Of a DNA stretch of 22,295 nt, positions 13,167 through 21,231 are shown piece after piece. Origin of the DNA: a virus; the IMG/VR virus record IMGVR_UViG_3300023119_000138, positions 1-22,295 of that record; one strand, written 5' to 3'. Numbering within the stretch: position 1 is the stretch's first letter; the number at the start of each line of letters is the position of its first letter. The position numbers and the translations under genes were made by a program. The notes below the pieces were generated by a model. The model did no database searches. It saw nothing but the letters and a program-made list of their open reading frames with translations, and had not been told where the DNA came from.

Positions 13167-15410
13167 TTATCTTCTAAATCCTCCAGTAACTTCGGTTTTC
13201 CATACCATACCATCAATTGTATGTTTTACACTCAAAACTTGAAAGAATCCTCCTTTATATTTTTCAGGTATACCATCTACCTTAAATCTATCACCCCTTT
13301 TAATACCACTTATTCCATGTATTGAAAATGAAAAATTAATTGGCATTAAAGGAGAAACTTCGGATTTATCTTTTTTTCCTTGTAGTTTAAATGCAGTGAA
13401 TATATTACTATCTGAAAATGCACCTACATAAAGTGAATTATATAAATCTCCACTTGTAGTAGAAACTCTCGTTAATTCAACTTTTGGTAAGAATGATAGT
13501 TTTCCAAGTAATATATTTAAATTATCTTCTATTAATTCATCATCAGTCCTATCATCCTTTACTGGGTCTTTTGGTGGGGCTTTCTTTTTTATTTCAACTC
13601 CTAACAAATCCTTTTCATCTGAAAATAATGTTTTTGGGGTTTCTTTTACATCACCATTTAATGCAGCACCTAATCTTCTACCTATAATTTGGTTCATCTT
13701 TGCACCACTAATATCCATATCAAATGAAGAATCAATAAATATGGAATCCGAACCTATTAAACTAAATTCGTATGTATTATCACTTTTAGCACCATCAGAT
13801 ACAAAGTTTAATTCGTGAACTGTTAGTTGTGTAACTCCAGTTGAATTTCCATTTTCATCTTTTAGTTCATTTTCTTGAATTTGAAAATCCCACATTCCAT
13901 TTACAGCAGAGGACATACCATTTAAAATTTGATACAATGCATCTTTAACAAAGAAAGATTCAGTTTCTAATATATTTTTTGCAAAATCAAAATTTACATA
14001 TAAATTATCCAAATAACCCCAATATTGTGCAGTTTTTGTATCACTTTCACCAATTAAATTATCAGTAGGTGTAGTTTGTGAAGGAAACTGAACCAATCCC
14101 CCATCTGATTTTTTTACCGAATTATCAGTCGTACCACCACCTTTATCAGCAGTTACAATATCTTTAATTTTACTTTTGGGTTGTATTTTACCTAAATTAA
14201 ACTTGGGCCCCTTTGGGTTTGGTATAAATAACTTATCTATTTTAGTACTATAAATGTTTGGAAATGCAGAACATTTTGTATCTTTTGTATTTATTTCAAA
14301 TTTTATAACTTTATTGGGGTCGTTATTTAAAATATATCCCTCTACACCTATTTCAGAGAATATTCTCATAAGTGTACTGAATTTTATGAATCTTGCATCA
14401 GATGTTATTTTTGTTCCAGTTGGAAATGTAACATCCTCATCACCAATTTGCTTTGTATCTCTAACCAAACCAAAAAACCACCCATCTGTTGTACTATTTA
14501 ATTTAGAATTTGTAGAGTCATCGAAATTTATAAAATTTTCTTGTTTTGCAAGTTCAGATTCTAATGCCTGTATTCTTTCAGTTCTTCTGGTTTTTGGTAA
14601 GTCATTAAATGCCTTCATCCACCTTGACTTAAAGTATTCATCTTTATTATTACTAAATTCACTTATTCTAATTTTCTGTGTTCCATAGGATGGTGCACTA
14701 ACAAGTGTTGCATCTTCATTAGAGTTTTGTTCACCAGATTCACTTGCTAAAAGATATGCAGGTAATTCAACATAACCTGAACATTTTACATTTATATTCC
14801 AAGTATCACCATTTAAAGTAATACCACCACCTGTCATAAATCCTAAATAGTTATCATACTCTCCTTCAGAACTTTCTCTTATTGCATTTGTATTTGAGAA
14901 TGTTTGATATTTTGCAATATTCTCTGCAGTTAACTGCTGTAATCCACTTACTCCAGCATCGGTATTCCAACCCCATTCTATAAACATAGAATAACCTGGT
15001 TCTAAAAAGTATTTACTCAAAGTTTCCATTTGTTCTTTTGAGTATGCAGTAATTGTAAAAGATGCCTTTCTTGATAAATTACCAGTACCTTCATCAATTT
15101 CTAATGATGAAACAATTGGAGATGGCCTATATCCTTGCCCCTCATTTGCATTTATAGATGCACCACCCCATGTAGTTCCAACTGTACCTGATAGTTTGTC
15201 ATTACCATATATTCCATTAGTTGCACTTCCTGCTGCTTTAAATAAATCATAATTAGGATTTGATAATAGAACAAGACCACCAGGACCGGTGCCAGATGTA
15301 ATCCTAACCCATGGATTTAATTTAGATATATTATATACGCTACCTCTTCTATTTTTGAGTTTTGTACGAATATAATCAGATATATTTGAAAATTTAGGAA
15401 ATGTTGACAT
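13167..15410 (-). CDS. Baseplate hub protein, gp27/gpD-like
   Basis: A 747-residue structural protein expected to form the central hub that joins tail tube to spike. The N-terminal part has IVSSLEIDEGTGNLSRKAS and a beta-rich stretch, followed by YFLEPGYSMFIEWGWNT (about 133-149), which I associate with marine myovirus hub proteins. Residues 385-455 form a Pro/Lys/Gly-rich linker. The C-terminus, from INFSFSIHGISGIKRGD through KYKGGFFQVLSVKHTIDG to TEVTGGFRR, is the gpD/gp27-type beta-domain ending. The length is much greater than T4 gp27 (391), mainly from inserts. It is 7 nt from the LysM gene upstream, and the order tape measure, adapter, LysM, hub matches the T-U-X-D block of P2-like tails. 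Confidence 0.75.
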   Translation of the reverse strand: MSTFPKFSNISDYIRTKLKNRRGSVYNISKLNPWVRITSGTGPGGLVLLSNPNYDLFKAAGSATNGIYGNDKLSGTVGTTWGGASINANEGQGYRPSPIVSSLEIDEGTGNLSRKASFTITAYSKEQMETLSKYFLEPGYSMFIEWGWNTDAGVSGLQQLTAENIAKYQTFSNTNAIRESSEGEYDNYLGFMTGGGITLNGDTWNINVKCSGYVELPAYLLASESGEQNSNEDATLVSAPSYGTQKIRISEFSNNKDEYFKSRWMKAFNDLPKTRRTERIQALESELAKQENFINFDDSTNSKLNSTTDGWFFGLVRDTKQIGDEDVTFPTGTKITSDARFIKFSTLMRIFSEIGVEGYILNNDPNKVIKFEINTKDTKCSAFPNIYSTKIDKLFIPNPKGPKFNLGKIQPKSKIKDIVTADKGGGTTDNSVKKSDGGLVQFPSQTTPTDNLIGESDTKTAQYWGYLDNLYVNFDFAKNILETESFFVKDALYQILNGMSSAVNGMWDFQIQENELKDENGNSTGVTQLTVHELNFVSDGAKSDNTYEFSLIGSDSIFIDSSFDMDISGAKMNQIIGRRLGAALNGDVKETPKTLFSDEKDLLGVEIKKKAPPKDPVKDDRTDDELIEDNLNILLGKLSFLPKVELTRVSTTSGDLYNSLYVGAFSDSNIFTAFKLQGKKDKSEVSPLMPINFSFSIHGISGIKRGDRFKVDGIPEKYKGGFFQVLSVKHTIDGMVWKTEVTGGFRR

Positions 15411-15416
15411 AACCTA

Positions 15417-15704
15417 TTATTTAAAATTATTATTTATCTCAATATAGTTTTGTGGAATTCTTAATATTGTTCCATCTTTTAATCCAAATGGTGCATTATG
15501 AATATTGTTTGCTGCAGCAATTATCCACCACAAAGATGCATCTCTGTAATATTGATATGCAAGTGTATCTAATCTATCACCAGTTTCGCTAGCAACATAA
15601 ATATCATCATCTCTTAATGGAATTTCTGGATATATTTTAGAAGTATATACAGTTCTCCCATCATTTAATTTTTTTGTTTTATTATTTTGATATCTACTTG
15701 CCAT
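15417..15704 (-). CDS. LysM-domain baseplate protein, gp53/gpX-like
   Basis: A 95-residue protein whose C-terminal half is a LysM fold: GDRLDTLAYQYYRDASLWWIIAAANN (about 42-67) followed by a turn and GTILRIP (about 78-84). The N-terminal part, GRTVYTSKIYPEIPLRDDDIYV, is typical of T4 gp53-like wedge proteins in marine phages. In contractile tails such LysM proteins (P2 gpX, T4 gp53) clamp around the hub and tube at the baseplate and do not act on peptidoglycan. It lies between the adapter gene and the hub gene with gaps of 2 and 6 nt. Confidence 0.85.
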   Translation of the reverse strand: MASRYQNNKTKKLNDGRTVYTSKIYPEIPLRDDDIYVASETGDRLDTLAYQYYRDASLWWIIAAANNIHNAPFGLKDGTILRIPQNYIEINNNFK

Positions 15705-15706
15705 TA

Positions 15707-17476
15707 TTAACTTGTTTGTGGTGTAAATGAATATAATCTTCTACCTTGAGTTGTACTTCTACTTTCCAAAAATTTAATTGTAATGGAAACATCAGTAATC
15801 ATAGGTAATCTATAGCCTTCCATATCTACACCTTCATTTGATATAGAATCTACTTTTTTATTTATTTCCCAAGGTGTAGATTCTGACCATGTATGTGATA
15901 ATGATTCTATAAATGCAAACTTACCTTTATATAAATCACCCATCGTAAATTTAATAAATGGTGGAACTATTGCAGATGATTCCGAATAAAATCCTTGTGG
16001 GAAAACTAATGTATTTAAAAAATTTATTTTATCCCACCCTGCCTTGTGCTCTTCTGCATTTAAAGAAAATACTTTAAAGTTAAATGAAACACTTCTTTCA
16101 ATTCCACTATATGTGTAGTAACTAAATGGTGAACCAATAAATTTACCACTATCCCATGATGGTGAAAGTGTTTCGGTTAAACCAGTTATTGTTGATAAAA
16201 AATTAACTGACCTACCTCTATGTATAGAAGTAAATTTAAGAGGTACTGTATCAAGTTCATCTATTGGTGTATTATCTATATTTAAACCATCTGATTCTTT
16301 ATAAACACCACTCGTATTTACAGCAATACCATAAGATGATTCATTATTTTTATTTTTAGAAAAATTATCTAAATTTTGTTTTCTTTTTTCAATTTGACCT
16401 TTTGATAATTTTCCTGCTCTGTTTATTTGTTTATTTAATTCAATATCTGGAAATGGAGAATTTTTTAATAATCCAAATTCTCTATTTTCTTCGGCATCAT
16501 CAGATTTTTGTACAAATTTACTTGGTAATGCAAATGTACTTGTTTCCTTACCTAAAATTCCAAAATTTTTAGTTTCAACAGTTGTTATACTTGGTTTAAA
16601 GAAAGATGAATATGATGAACCTCCTGCATCAAAAAATTTACCAGAATCACTAACAAAGTTTGGAAGTGAACTATTAAATGTAGTTAAAGATGTTCCTGCA
16701 CTTGTAGCACTTAATAAATTATTTTGTGTGTTTGACCCATAATTTCTTACTATTTTAACTCCGTTTGCAAAACCTGGAAAATTGTCAAAATCATAATTAT
16801 TTTGTGATGGGGCATTTCCACCTCCTACTAATTTATCTCTCAATAAACCTTTCCCAAATTTCATTGCCTCACCAATTACTTTAGAACCTAATTGATTTGG
16901 GTCAGTTAGTGAACCAATTCCACCTTTTAACAATCTACCTAAAAGACTTCCTTGTGAACTATCTTTAATATTTTGTAATACACCTTGGTAATCTTTTTGA
17001 ATACTATTTGTTGTTTCCAAACTACCCTTTGTAGGGTCTGAAAAGTTTTTTGTGAATGTAGGTGTTGCAAGAGATGGTATGCCTAATGTTTTGGTAGCAA
17101 AAGTTCTAACTGACTTAAATACCTTACCAATAGGACCTGATGGAAGTACACCAGATGTTTCTGCTTTCATCTCTGATAATGGTAAGGTTTCTCTTAATAC
17201 CATTCTACCTAATTCAGGCCCATACAATAGGGGTTGTGAAAGTGTACCTAATATTCTAATACCTGTTGTCTCTTGTTCAAATACTCGTTCTCTTAATGTA
17301 CTACCATTATTACGCCTTAATAAATTAACAGCTTTCATTGTAGTAGCATTAATTACAGGAGAATTGGATGATAATGGTATATTATTACCATTTCTAATCG
17401 CATAGACCTCTTGGGCAGTTTTACCACCTTGACTTTCTAATTGTTTACTTTTAAATAATTCTTCTAATGTAGGCAT
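15707..17476 (-). CDS. Tail tube-baseplate adapter (gp48/gp54/gpU-like), structural
   Basis: A 589-residue structural protein. The N-terminal two thirds is low-complexity, rich in Ser, Gly, Asn and Thr, with charged linkers. The C-terminal 170 residues are a compact beta-rich domain: PLKFTSIHRGRSVNFLSTI, RSVSFNFKVFS, PPFIKFTMGDLYKGKFAFIESLSHTW and DVSITIKFLESR. That pattern resembles tail-terminator and tube-initiator proteins of contractile tails (gpU, gp48/gp54, Afp-type adapters). Position supports this: directly after the tape measure gene and before the LysM protein. The start ATG is 2 nt past the tape measure stop. The long disordered N-terminus is unusual for the family. The specific assignment is inferred; a structural role is near certain. 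Confidence 0.65.
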   Translation of the reverse strand: MPTLEELFKSKQLESQGGKTAQEVYAIRNGNNIPLSSNSPVINATTMKAVNLLRRNNGSTLRERVFEQETTGIRILGTLSQPLLYGPELGRMVLRETLPLSEMKAETSGVLPSGPIGKVFKSVRTFATKTLGIPSLATPTFTKNFSDPTKGSLETTNSIQKDYQGVLQNIKDSSQGSLLGRLLKGGIGSLTDPNQLGSKVIGEAMKFGKGLLRDKLVGGGNAPSQNNYDFDNFPGFANGVKIVRNYGSNTQNNLLSATSAGTSLTTFNSSLPNFVSDSGKFFDAGGSSYSSFFKPSITTVETKNFGILGKETSTFALPSKFVQKSDDAEENREFGLLKNSPFPDIELNKQINRAGKLSKGQIEKRKQNLDNFSKNKNNESSYGIAVNTSGVYKESDGLNIDNTPIDELDTVPLKFTSIHRGRSVNFLSTITGLTETLSPSWDSGKFIGSPFSYYTYSGIERSVSFNFKVFSLNAEEHKAGWDKINFLNTLVFPQGFYSESSAIVPPFIKFTMGDLYKGKFAFIESLSHTWSESTPWEINKKVDSISNEGVDMEGYRLPMITDVSITIKFLESRSTTQGRRLYSFTPQTS

Positions 17477-17478
17477 AG

Positions 17479-19869
17479 TTATACTGCGTATGAATTACTT
17501 CCTATTTTATCATAGACCTTTGATAAGGTTGATGCAACTTTTTGTCCATCCATATAAACTGCAACTTTACCATTGGTTAAATCGTTTCGTAACCCTTGAA
17601 TTTCAGTTAATAGTTCGCGGTCTTCACCACCACCACCATCACCACCTAATAATGAATTTAACCCAGTTGCAACAGTACCAACTACTGACAAAGCCATTAA
17701 TCCTGGTGCGGCAAGAACTCCAGCTACACCCAATGCTATTAACGAAGCTGATAACCCCATTAATGAATATGATAATAATGCTATTGCTGGGATTAATAGT
17801 ACTAATCCACTAATTGTTGTAGCTACAGACATTAATTGTGGCATTAAAGTTCCGATACCACTAGCCATCATTTCAAATCCAGTTCCTATCGCTTGAAGTG
17901 CATGTCCTAATACCAATACTGATGCCGCTATTACTAACATTGCTGCTGCTCCAGCTAAAATTGCTACTGCACCAACTCCACTCATCATAATAGCACCCAA
18001 TAGGGCAACAGCACCAACTAAAGATAACATCGATACCACAGCCATTCCAACTGCTTCCCAACTAACCTTCATAAATTCTTGTACTGCTTTTCCAAATACA
18101 AATACAGCACCAGCTACAATTACCATTGCTGCAGCACCTTTAAGAACTGCATTCATATTGATTTTAGACATAGAATCCATCATTCCACCTTTAGAAGCTG
18201 GATTTGCTTTATCTGATAAGGATTTCATTGGGGCAGTTTTATTACTCTTAAATCTCATATCAGGTGTACCATCAGCTTTAAGTGGACCTTTCGGTCCTTT
18301 ACCAAAGTATGATTTAAATTTTTGTAATATACCACCACTACTTTTAAGATTAATACCCATTTGACCTGCTGCAATAGCCATACTACCCATTGCTTGCATT
18401 CCACTAAATAGTTGTGAACCTACTGATTTTGCAGTGTTTGCAAATTTTTCATAATTAGTTACTGTTATTTCTCCATTTTTACCTAATTTATCTGCATTGT
18501 CAGCCATTTTTTGGAATTCTGCAACAGATACACCTAATAATGCTGCGGTTTGTTTCTTTTGGAAGTAATCCATTTTATTGAATTCTTCTATACCACCTAA
18601 CGATGAAAGTGTTTCTCTAACTGCACCACCTATATCTCCTTCATATGCTAATGCTCTGGCTCTATCTAAATTGATATTTCTACCTAACATTGCACCAAGT
18701 TCTAATTCTGCATTAATTGAATTTTCAAAATCTAAAAGGTTATCAGCAATACCAGAAACTTGTTGCATTGAAACCCCCAACTTACTAGCAGCAATGGCAG
18801 CCTCAGCAATATTCTTACCACCATTTTTTCCAAATAATGCAAATTGTTCAGCAGAATTTGCTACATCAGCCATTACATCAGCAGGAACTAATCCATTTTG
18901 TTCTGCAAGGTTTTTAGTAGACTGAATTAAGTTTTGTGCTGTTTTTGCAGACCCATCATTTAATCTAGCAAAAGAACCAGTTAATCCAGCAGCCTCACTT
19001 GCACTTATTCCTAAATTTGTAGCAAGTGCATTAGTTCTAAATTGTGTTAGTGCTGATACATCACTTAATCCACCAAATTCTTTTGAAAGAGATTTTGTAG
19101 TTTCAACTGCATTTGGAAATATTGTTGAAAATAAAGTTGTTGATATATTTGAAGTATCTAATAAAGAACTACCTAATTGTCTTGAAGTTTCTAATAATTT
19201 CTTTCCAGCAGCTCCACCTGCTATAAATACAGCACCTAATTTACCAAGGCCTGTTGATAATAGTAGGTCTGCTGTATCAAAAATACCACCAACGGTGTCT
19301 TTTATACTCTCATATACTTTAAGTTGTTTATTTAAATAACCTTGTTGTTTTTCGGTTAGTGAAGACATTCTTTCTGCAATATCTCTTTGCTGTTCAAGAG
19401 TATTTATTATATCTTGATTAACCTCCTCATTTTCTCTTAATAGTTCAATTTGGTCATTTATATCTGCTAATTTTTTTGCTCTACTTATTTCATCTTCAGC
19501 TGACATTGATAACAATTCTTGTGTTGCTGATGCAACTGAATTAATACTATCTTGTGTTACCGAACCTAATGTTTGTTGAGAATTTAGCCTCTTTCTATCT
19601 AATTCAACTAATGAAGCCTGTATACCAGTTAGTCCTTTTAATTTACCTTCTTGTTGAATTAAAGTATCTACTATTATTTTAGTCTTTGCTTGTATTTCCT
19701 TTAATTGCTCGTTGTTTTCTTTTAATATTGTTACCTGGTTTTTATACTCTTTTGTGCCCTTTACCCTAGCCCTTCCAAGCTCGTTTTCAGTGCCTAATAG
19801 TCTATCCATTTCAGCTTTGGCAGCTGCAACGTTTTCCTTTAATTTTTTTATTTCATCACTTGAGGCCAT
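17479..19869 (-). CDS. Tail tape measure protein
   Basis: A 796-residue tape measure that would set tail length and be expelled during DNA entry. Residues 1-190 are coiled coil (Glu/Lys/Gln-rich heptads such as AAAKAEMDRLL and EKQQGYLNKQLKVYESI). Residues 190-560 are Ala/Ser/Gly-rich and helical. About 570-735 holds several strongly apolar Ala/Val/Leu/Gly segments, the membrane-active region typical of tape measures. The last 60 residues form a Gly-rich hinge and a DRELLTEIQGLRNDL helix. At 1.5 angstrom per helical residue the predicted tail is about 120 nm (inference). It lies between the chaperone genes and the baseplate block, the canonical position. The hydrophobic block alone could suggest a holin, but length and context exclude that. 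Confidence 0.9.
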   Translation of the reverse strand: MASSDEIKKLKENVAAAKAEMDRLLGTENELGRARVKGTKEYKNQVTILKENNEQLKEIQAKTKIIVDTLIQQEGKLKGLTGIQASLVELDRKRLNSQQTLGSVTQDSINSVASATQELLSMSAEDEISRAKKLADINDQIELLRENEEVNQDIINTLEQQRDIAERMSSLTEKQQGYLNKQLKVYESIKDTVGGIFDTADLLLSTGLGKLGAVFIAGGAAGKKLLETSRQLGSSLLDTSNISTTLFSTIFPNAVETTKSLSKEFGGLSDVSALTQFRTNALATNLGISASEAAGLTGSFARLNDGSAKTAQNLIQSTKNLAEQNGLVPADVMADVANSAEQFALFGKNGGKNIAEAAIAASKLGVSMQQVSGIADNLLDFENSINAELELGAMLGRNINLDRARALAYEGDIGGAVRETLSSLGGIEEFNKMDYFQKKQTAALLGVSVAEFQKMADNADKLGKNGEITVTNYEKFANTAKSVGSQLFSGMQAMGSMAIAAGQMGINLKSSGGILQKFKSYFGKGPKGPLKADGTPDMRFKSNKTAPMKSLSDKANPASKGGMMDSMSKINMNAVLKGAAAMVIVAGAVFVFGKAVQEFMKVSWEAVGMAVVSMLSLVGAVALLGAIMMSGVGAVAILAGAAAMLVIAASVLVLGHALQAIGTGFEMMASGIGTLMPQLMSVATTISGLVLLIPAIALLSYSLMGLSASLIALGVAGVLAAPGLMALSVVGTVATGLNSLLGGDGGGGEDRELLTEIQGLRNDLTNGKVAVYMDGQKVASTLSKVYDKIGSNSYAV

Positions 19870-19879
19870 CTAATGTATA

Positions 19880-20089
19880 CTATTGGTAATATTTTAAATC
19901 ATCTTCTAGCTCTTTGGCTAACTTATCGATTTCTTTCATTTTTTTAATGATTGGAGGTGGAACTTTTTTATTTTTTTCCGCCTGTTTTAATGCTCGATTT
20001 GTAGCATTGGATTTTAGTCCATCAAAAAATGAATCAGAAAACTTTTTGGCTGCACCAAATAAACCTTCGTTTGTTTTTTGTTTTGACAT
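19880..20089 (-). CDS. Small basic helical protein before the tape measure gene
   Basis: A 69-residue protein of unknown function, basic and helical, with KKFSDSFFDGLKS near 14-26, a Lys/Pro segment KNKKVPPPIIKKMKEID and the acidic end ELEDDLKYYQ. I chose ATG 20089: it is 28 nt from the late-type element (20118-20125), whereas the alternative in-frame TTG at 20116 abuts that element. It comes 10 nt before the tape measure start, in the same transcript. It could be a small tail-assembly factor; no domain is recognised. Confidence 0.65.
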   Translation of the reverse strand: MSKQKTNEGLFGAAKKFSDSFFDGLKSNATNRALKQAEKNKKVPPPIIKKMKEIDKLAKELEDDLKYYQ

Positions 20090-20117
20090 GGGTAATCTCT
20101 TTATAGTTTTATACAAC

Positions 20118-20125
20118 TATAAATA
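20118..20125 (-). promoter_or_regulatory. Late-type element (TATTTATA) before the tape measure unit
   Basis: Minus-strand AATATTTATAG lies directly downstream of the T run of the terminator at 20132-20165 and 28 nt before ATG 20089. A position immediately after a strong terminator argues that it is a promoter. Confidence 0.65.
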
Positions 20126-20131
20126 TTGGAT

Positions 20132-20165
20132 AAAAAAAAAGTGAGGATTATTTCCTAACCCTCAC
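20132..20165 (-). terminator. Strong intrinsic terminator after the chaperone genes
   Basis: On the minus strand GTGAGGGTTA pairs with TAATCCTCAC (10 bp, one G-U; arms 20165-20156 and 20150-20141), loop GGAAA, followed by nine T residues (20140-20132). The stop codon of the 83-residue frame (20148-20150) lies inside the 3' arm. Confidence 0.9.
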
Positions 20166-20399
20166 CTTTGACTTTCTTTCTATTTTCTTATGTTCTTCTG
20201 CTTCTTTCTTTTTTAACTCTAATAACTTATTGAAATAGAACTTTCTCCATTGTATAGGCATGAAGTAAACATCTCTCCAAGTAAATCCGTTACCAAAGTT
20301 AACCAACTCCCAAATTTGGTTGTGAAGTTGGATACTATAATCATTCGGAAGGGTAAAAAAACGATACCCCAAACGGGATATCGAGTGCCTCCTCTTCAC
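20148..20399 (-). CDS. Downstream chaperone frame (probable frameshift extension, gpT-like)
   Basis: An 83-codon frame overlapping the end of the 257-residue chaperone gene by 59 nt, in the +1 (equivalently -2) frame. Its only possible own start is GTG at 20399, with no visible ribosome site; a TGA two codons upstream closes the frame. The non-overlapping part reads NDYSIQLHNQIWELVNFGNGFTW..., then basic and acidic helices ending in Lys/Arg. A run of seven T (20361-20355) in the overlap is a natural slip site, which would give a fusion of about 321 residues. Tube, G/GT chaperones, tape measure is the conserved tail gene order in which such shifts occur. Independent translation from GTG by coupling remains possible. 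Confidence 0.7.
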   Translation of the reverse strand: MKRRHSISRLGYRFFTLPNDYSIQLHNQIWELVNFGNGFTWRDVYFMPIQWRKFYFNKLLELKKKEAEEHKKIERKSKVRVRK

Positions 20400-21114
20400 C
20401 CGTCAACTCTGAAACAAAGTTGAATGTTAAATCCATATCAGGACTTAACCCTTTCACAAATTTTCTGAATGCTTTAGTGTCTAATGCTAGGAATGAATTT
20501 TGTACCCATTTAGTAATGAATCCTCTATCTTGGTTACCATCTACTGATTGAATCATATACTTTAAACGAGTTGTTACATCAAATGTAGCATCTCCCTTTC
20601 CTTTATATAATCTAGCTAATGCTTGGTTTTCTTTACTAATTTCAATCTCATCACCATGTGTTAGAAGTTTAAATTCTAATTCAGTTCCACTTTTTGGTAA
20701 AGTAAACTTATATAGGTTATCACCATTGAGTAACTCTTCATTAAAATCTCTGGTTTTTACCTTTGATAAATCAATAGTTACTTTTTGTAATTCTAATGTA
20801 GATGGGTCAGTTACCTCAACAACATAATCAGAACCATAACCCATTACTCTTGTTGCTAAAAGAATTGCATTTTTATCACCGATAAAGATATCATTTATAT
20901 CAACACCTGGTTCTACAACAACTGATTCAAATAGTTTATCTAAAACTATACCCTTTTTAATTAAAGATTGAGATGCAAGAATATCTTCTTCTCTTGCAGT
21001 CATGTATTTAATTTCAACATTTCCTTTTCTTAAAGGATGTCCTTCTGGATAAACTAATCCCTTTGATGGTAAATCCACTACCTCGGTTGGGAAATCGAAT
21101 TTATTTTCGCTCAT
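20341..21114 (-). CDS. Tail assembly chaperone / baseplate hub assembly protein, gp26 family
   Basis: A 257-residue protein of the T4 gp26-type family. Its opening LPSKGLVYPEGHPLRKGNVEIKYMTAREEDIL (residues 15-46) carries the family hallmarks PSKG, V-x-I-K-Y-M and E-E-D-I-L. The middle holds paired helices (IVLDKLFESVV and AILLATRVMGYG). The end, DMDLTFNFVSELTGEEEAL, is acidic. T4 gp26 is 208 residues. It lies between tail tube and tape measure, the place of lambda gpG-type chaperones, and is followed by an overlapping small frame. Its own late-type element (21139-21146) is preceded by a strong terminator, so it is transcribed separately from the sheath and tube genes. Name and function come from family resemblance; the chaperone role is inferred from context. 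Confidence 0.82.
   Translation of the reverse strand: MSENKFDFPTEVVDLPSKGLVYPEGHPLRKGNVEIKYMTAREEDILASQSLIKKGIVLDKLFESVVVEPGVDINDIFIGDKNAILLATRVMGYGSDYVVEVTDPSTLELQKVTIDLSKVKTRDFNEELLNGDNLYKFTLPKSGTELEFKLLTHGDEIEISKENQALARLYKGKGDATFDVTTRLKYMIQSVDGNQDRGFITKWVQNSFLALDTKAFRKFVKGLSPDMDLTFNFVSELTGEEEALDIPFGVSFFYPSE
20355..20361 (-). other. Candidate slippage site (T7 run)
   Basis: On the minus strand the overlap of the two chaperone frames reads GTATCGTTTTTTTACCC. In the upstream frame the codons are TCG TTT TTT TAC; losing one T in decoding or transcription continues as TTT TTT ACC in the downstream frame. The usable window (downstream-frame stop at about 20405 to upstream-frame stop at 20341) is only about 60 nt, and this is its one homopolymer. 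Confidence 0.5.
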
Positions 21115-21138
21115 AATTAACCTTTATTTGTTTGTATA

Positions 21139-21146
21139 TATAAGTA
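21139..21146 (-). promoter_or_regulatory. Late-type element, one mismatch (TACTTATA)
   Basis: Minus-strand ATACTTATAT lies between the terminator at 21167-21199 and the chaperone ATG (21114), 24 nt away. It differs from TATTTATA at one base. Confidence 0.45.
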
Positions 21147-21166
21147 TATGGAAATAAAAAAGTTGT

Positions 21167-21199
21167 AAAATGAAAAAAGGTTCTCACAAAGAGAACCTT
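21167..21199 (-). terminator. Intrinsic terminator after the tail tube gene
   Basis: A perfect 9-bp stem AAGGTTCTC / GAGAACCTT (arms 21199-21191 and 21185-21177), loop TTTGT, followed on the minus strand by TTTTCATTTT. It lies 33 nt past the tail tube stop. Confidence 0.88.
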
Positions 21200-21231
21200 C
21201 TTCAAATATATAGATAGTAGTGGATAATATC

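Noticed and set aside
14223-14230. Exact TATTTATA on the minus strand inside the hub gene (also at 19222-19229 in the tape measure)
   Set aside because: Inside coding sequence and far from any start codon; expected by chance in AT-rich DNA. Shows that the motif alone is not proof of a promoter.
14254-14688. Plus-strand open frame of 144 codons, and similar long plus-strand frames at 17052-17405, 18578-18925 and 2950-3300
   Set aside because: All lie wholly inside well-supported minus-strand genes, have no promoter or recognisable domain, and show hydrophobic/Ser-rich composition expected from antisense of AT-rich coding sequence.
17490-17813. Plus-strand frame with a run of histidines
   Set aside because: It is the antisense of the Gly/Asp-rich hinge codons at the end of the tape measure gene (GGT repeats read as ACC/CAC); not a real protein.
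17650-18160. Hydrophobic segments suggesting a holin or membrane protein
   Set aside because: They are in frame with, and part of, the tape measure protein, whose family normally has such segments.
20090-20116. In-frame TTG start extending the small protein before the tape measure by 9 residues
   Set aside because: It abuts the late-type element, leaving no room for a transcript start; ATG 20089 fits the spacing seen elsewhere.
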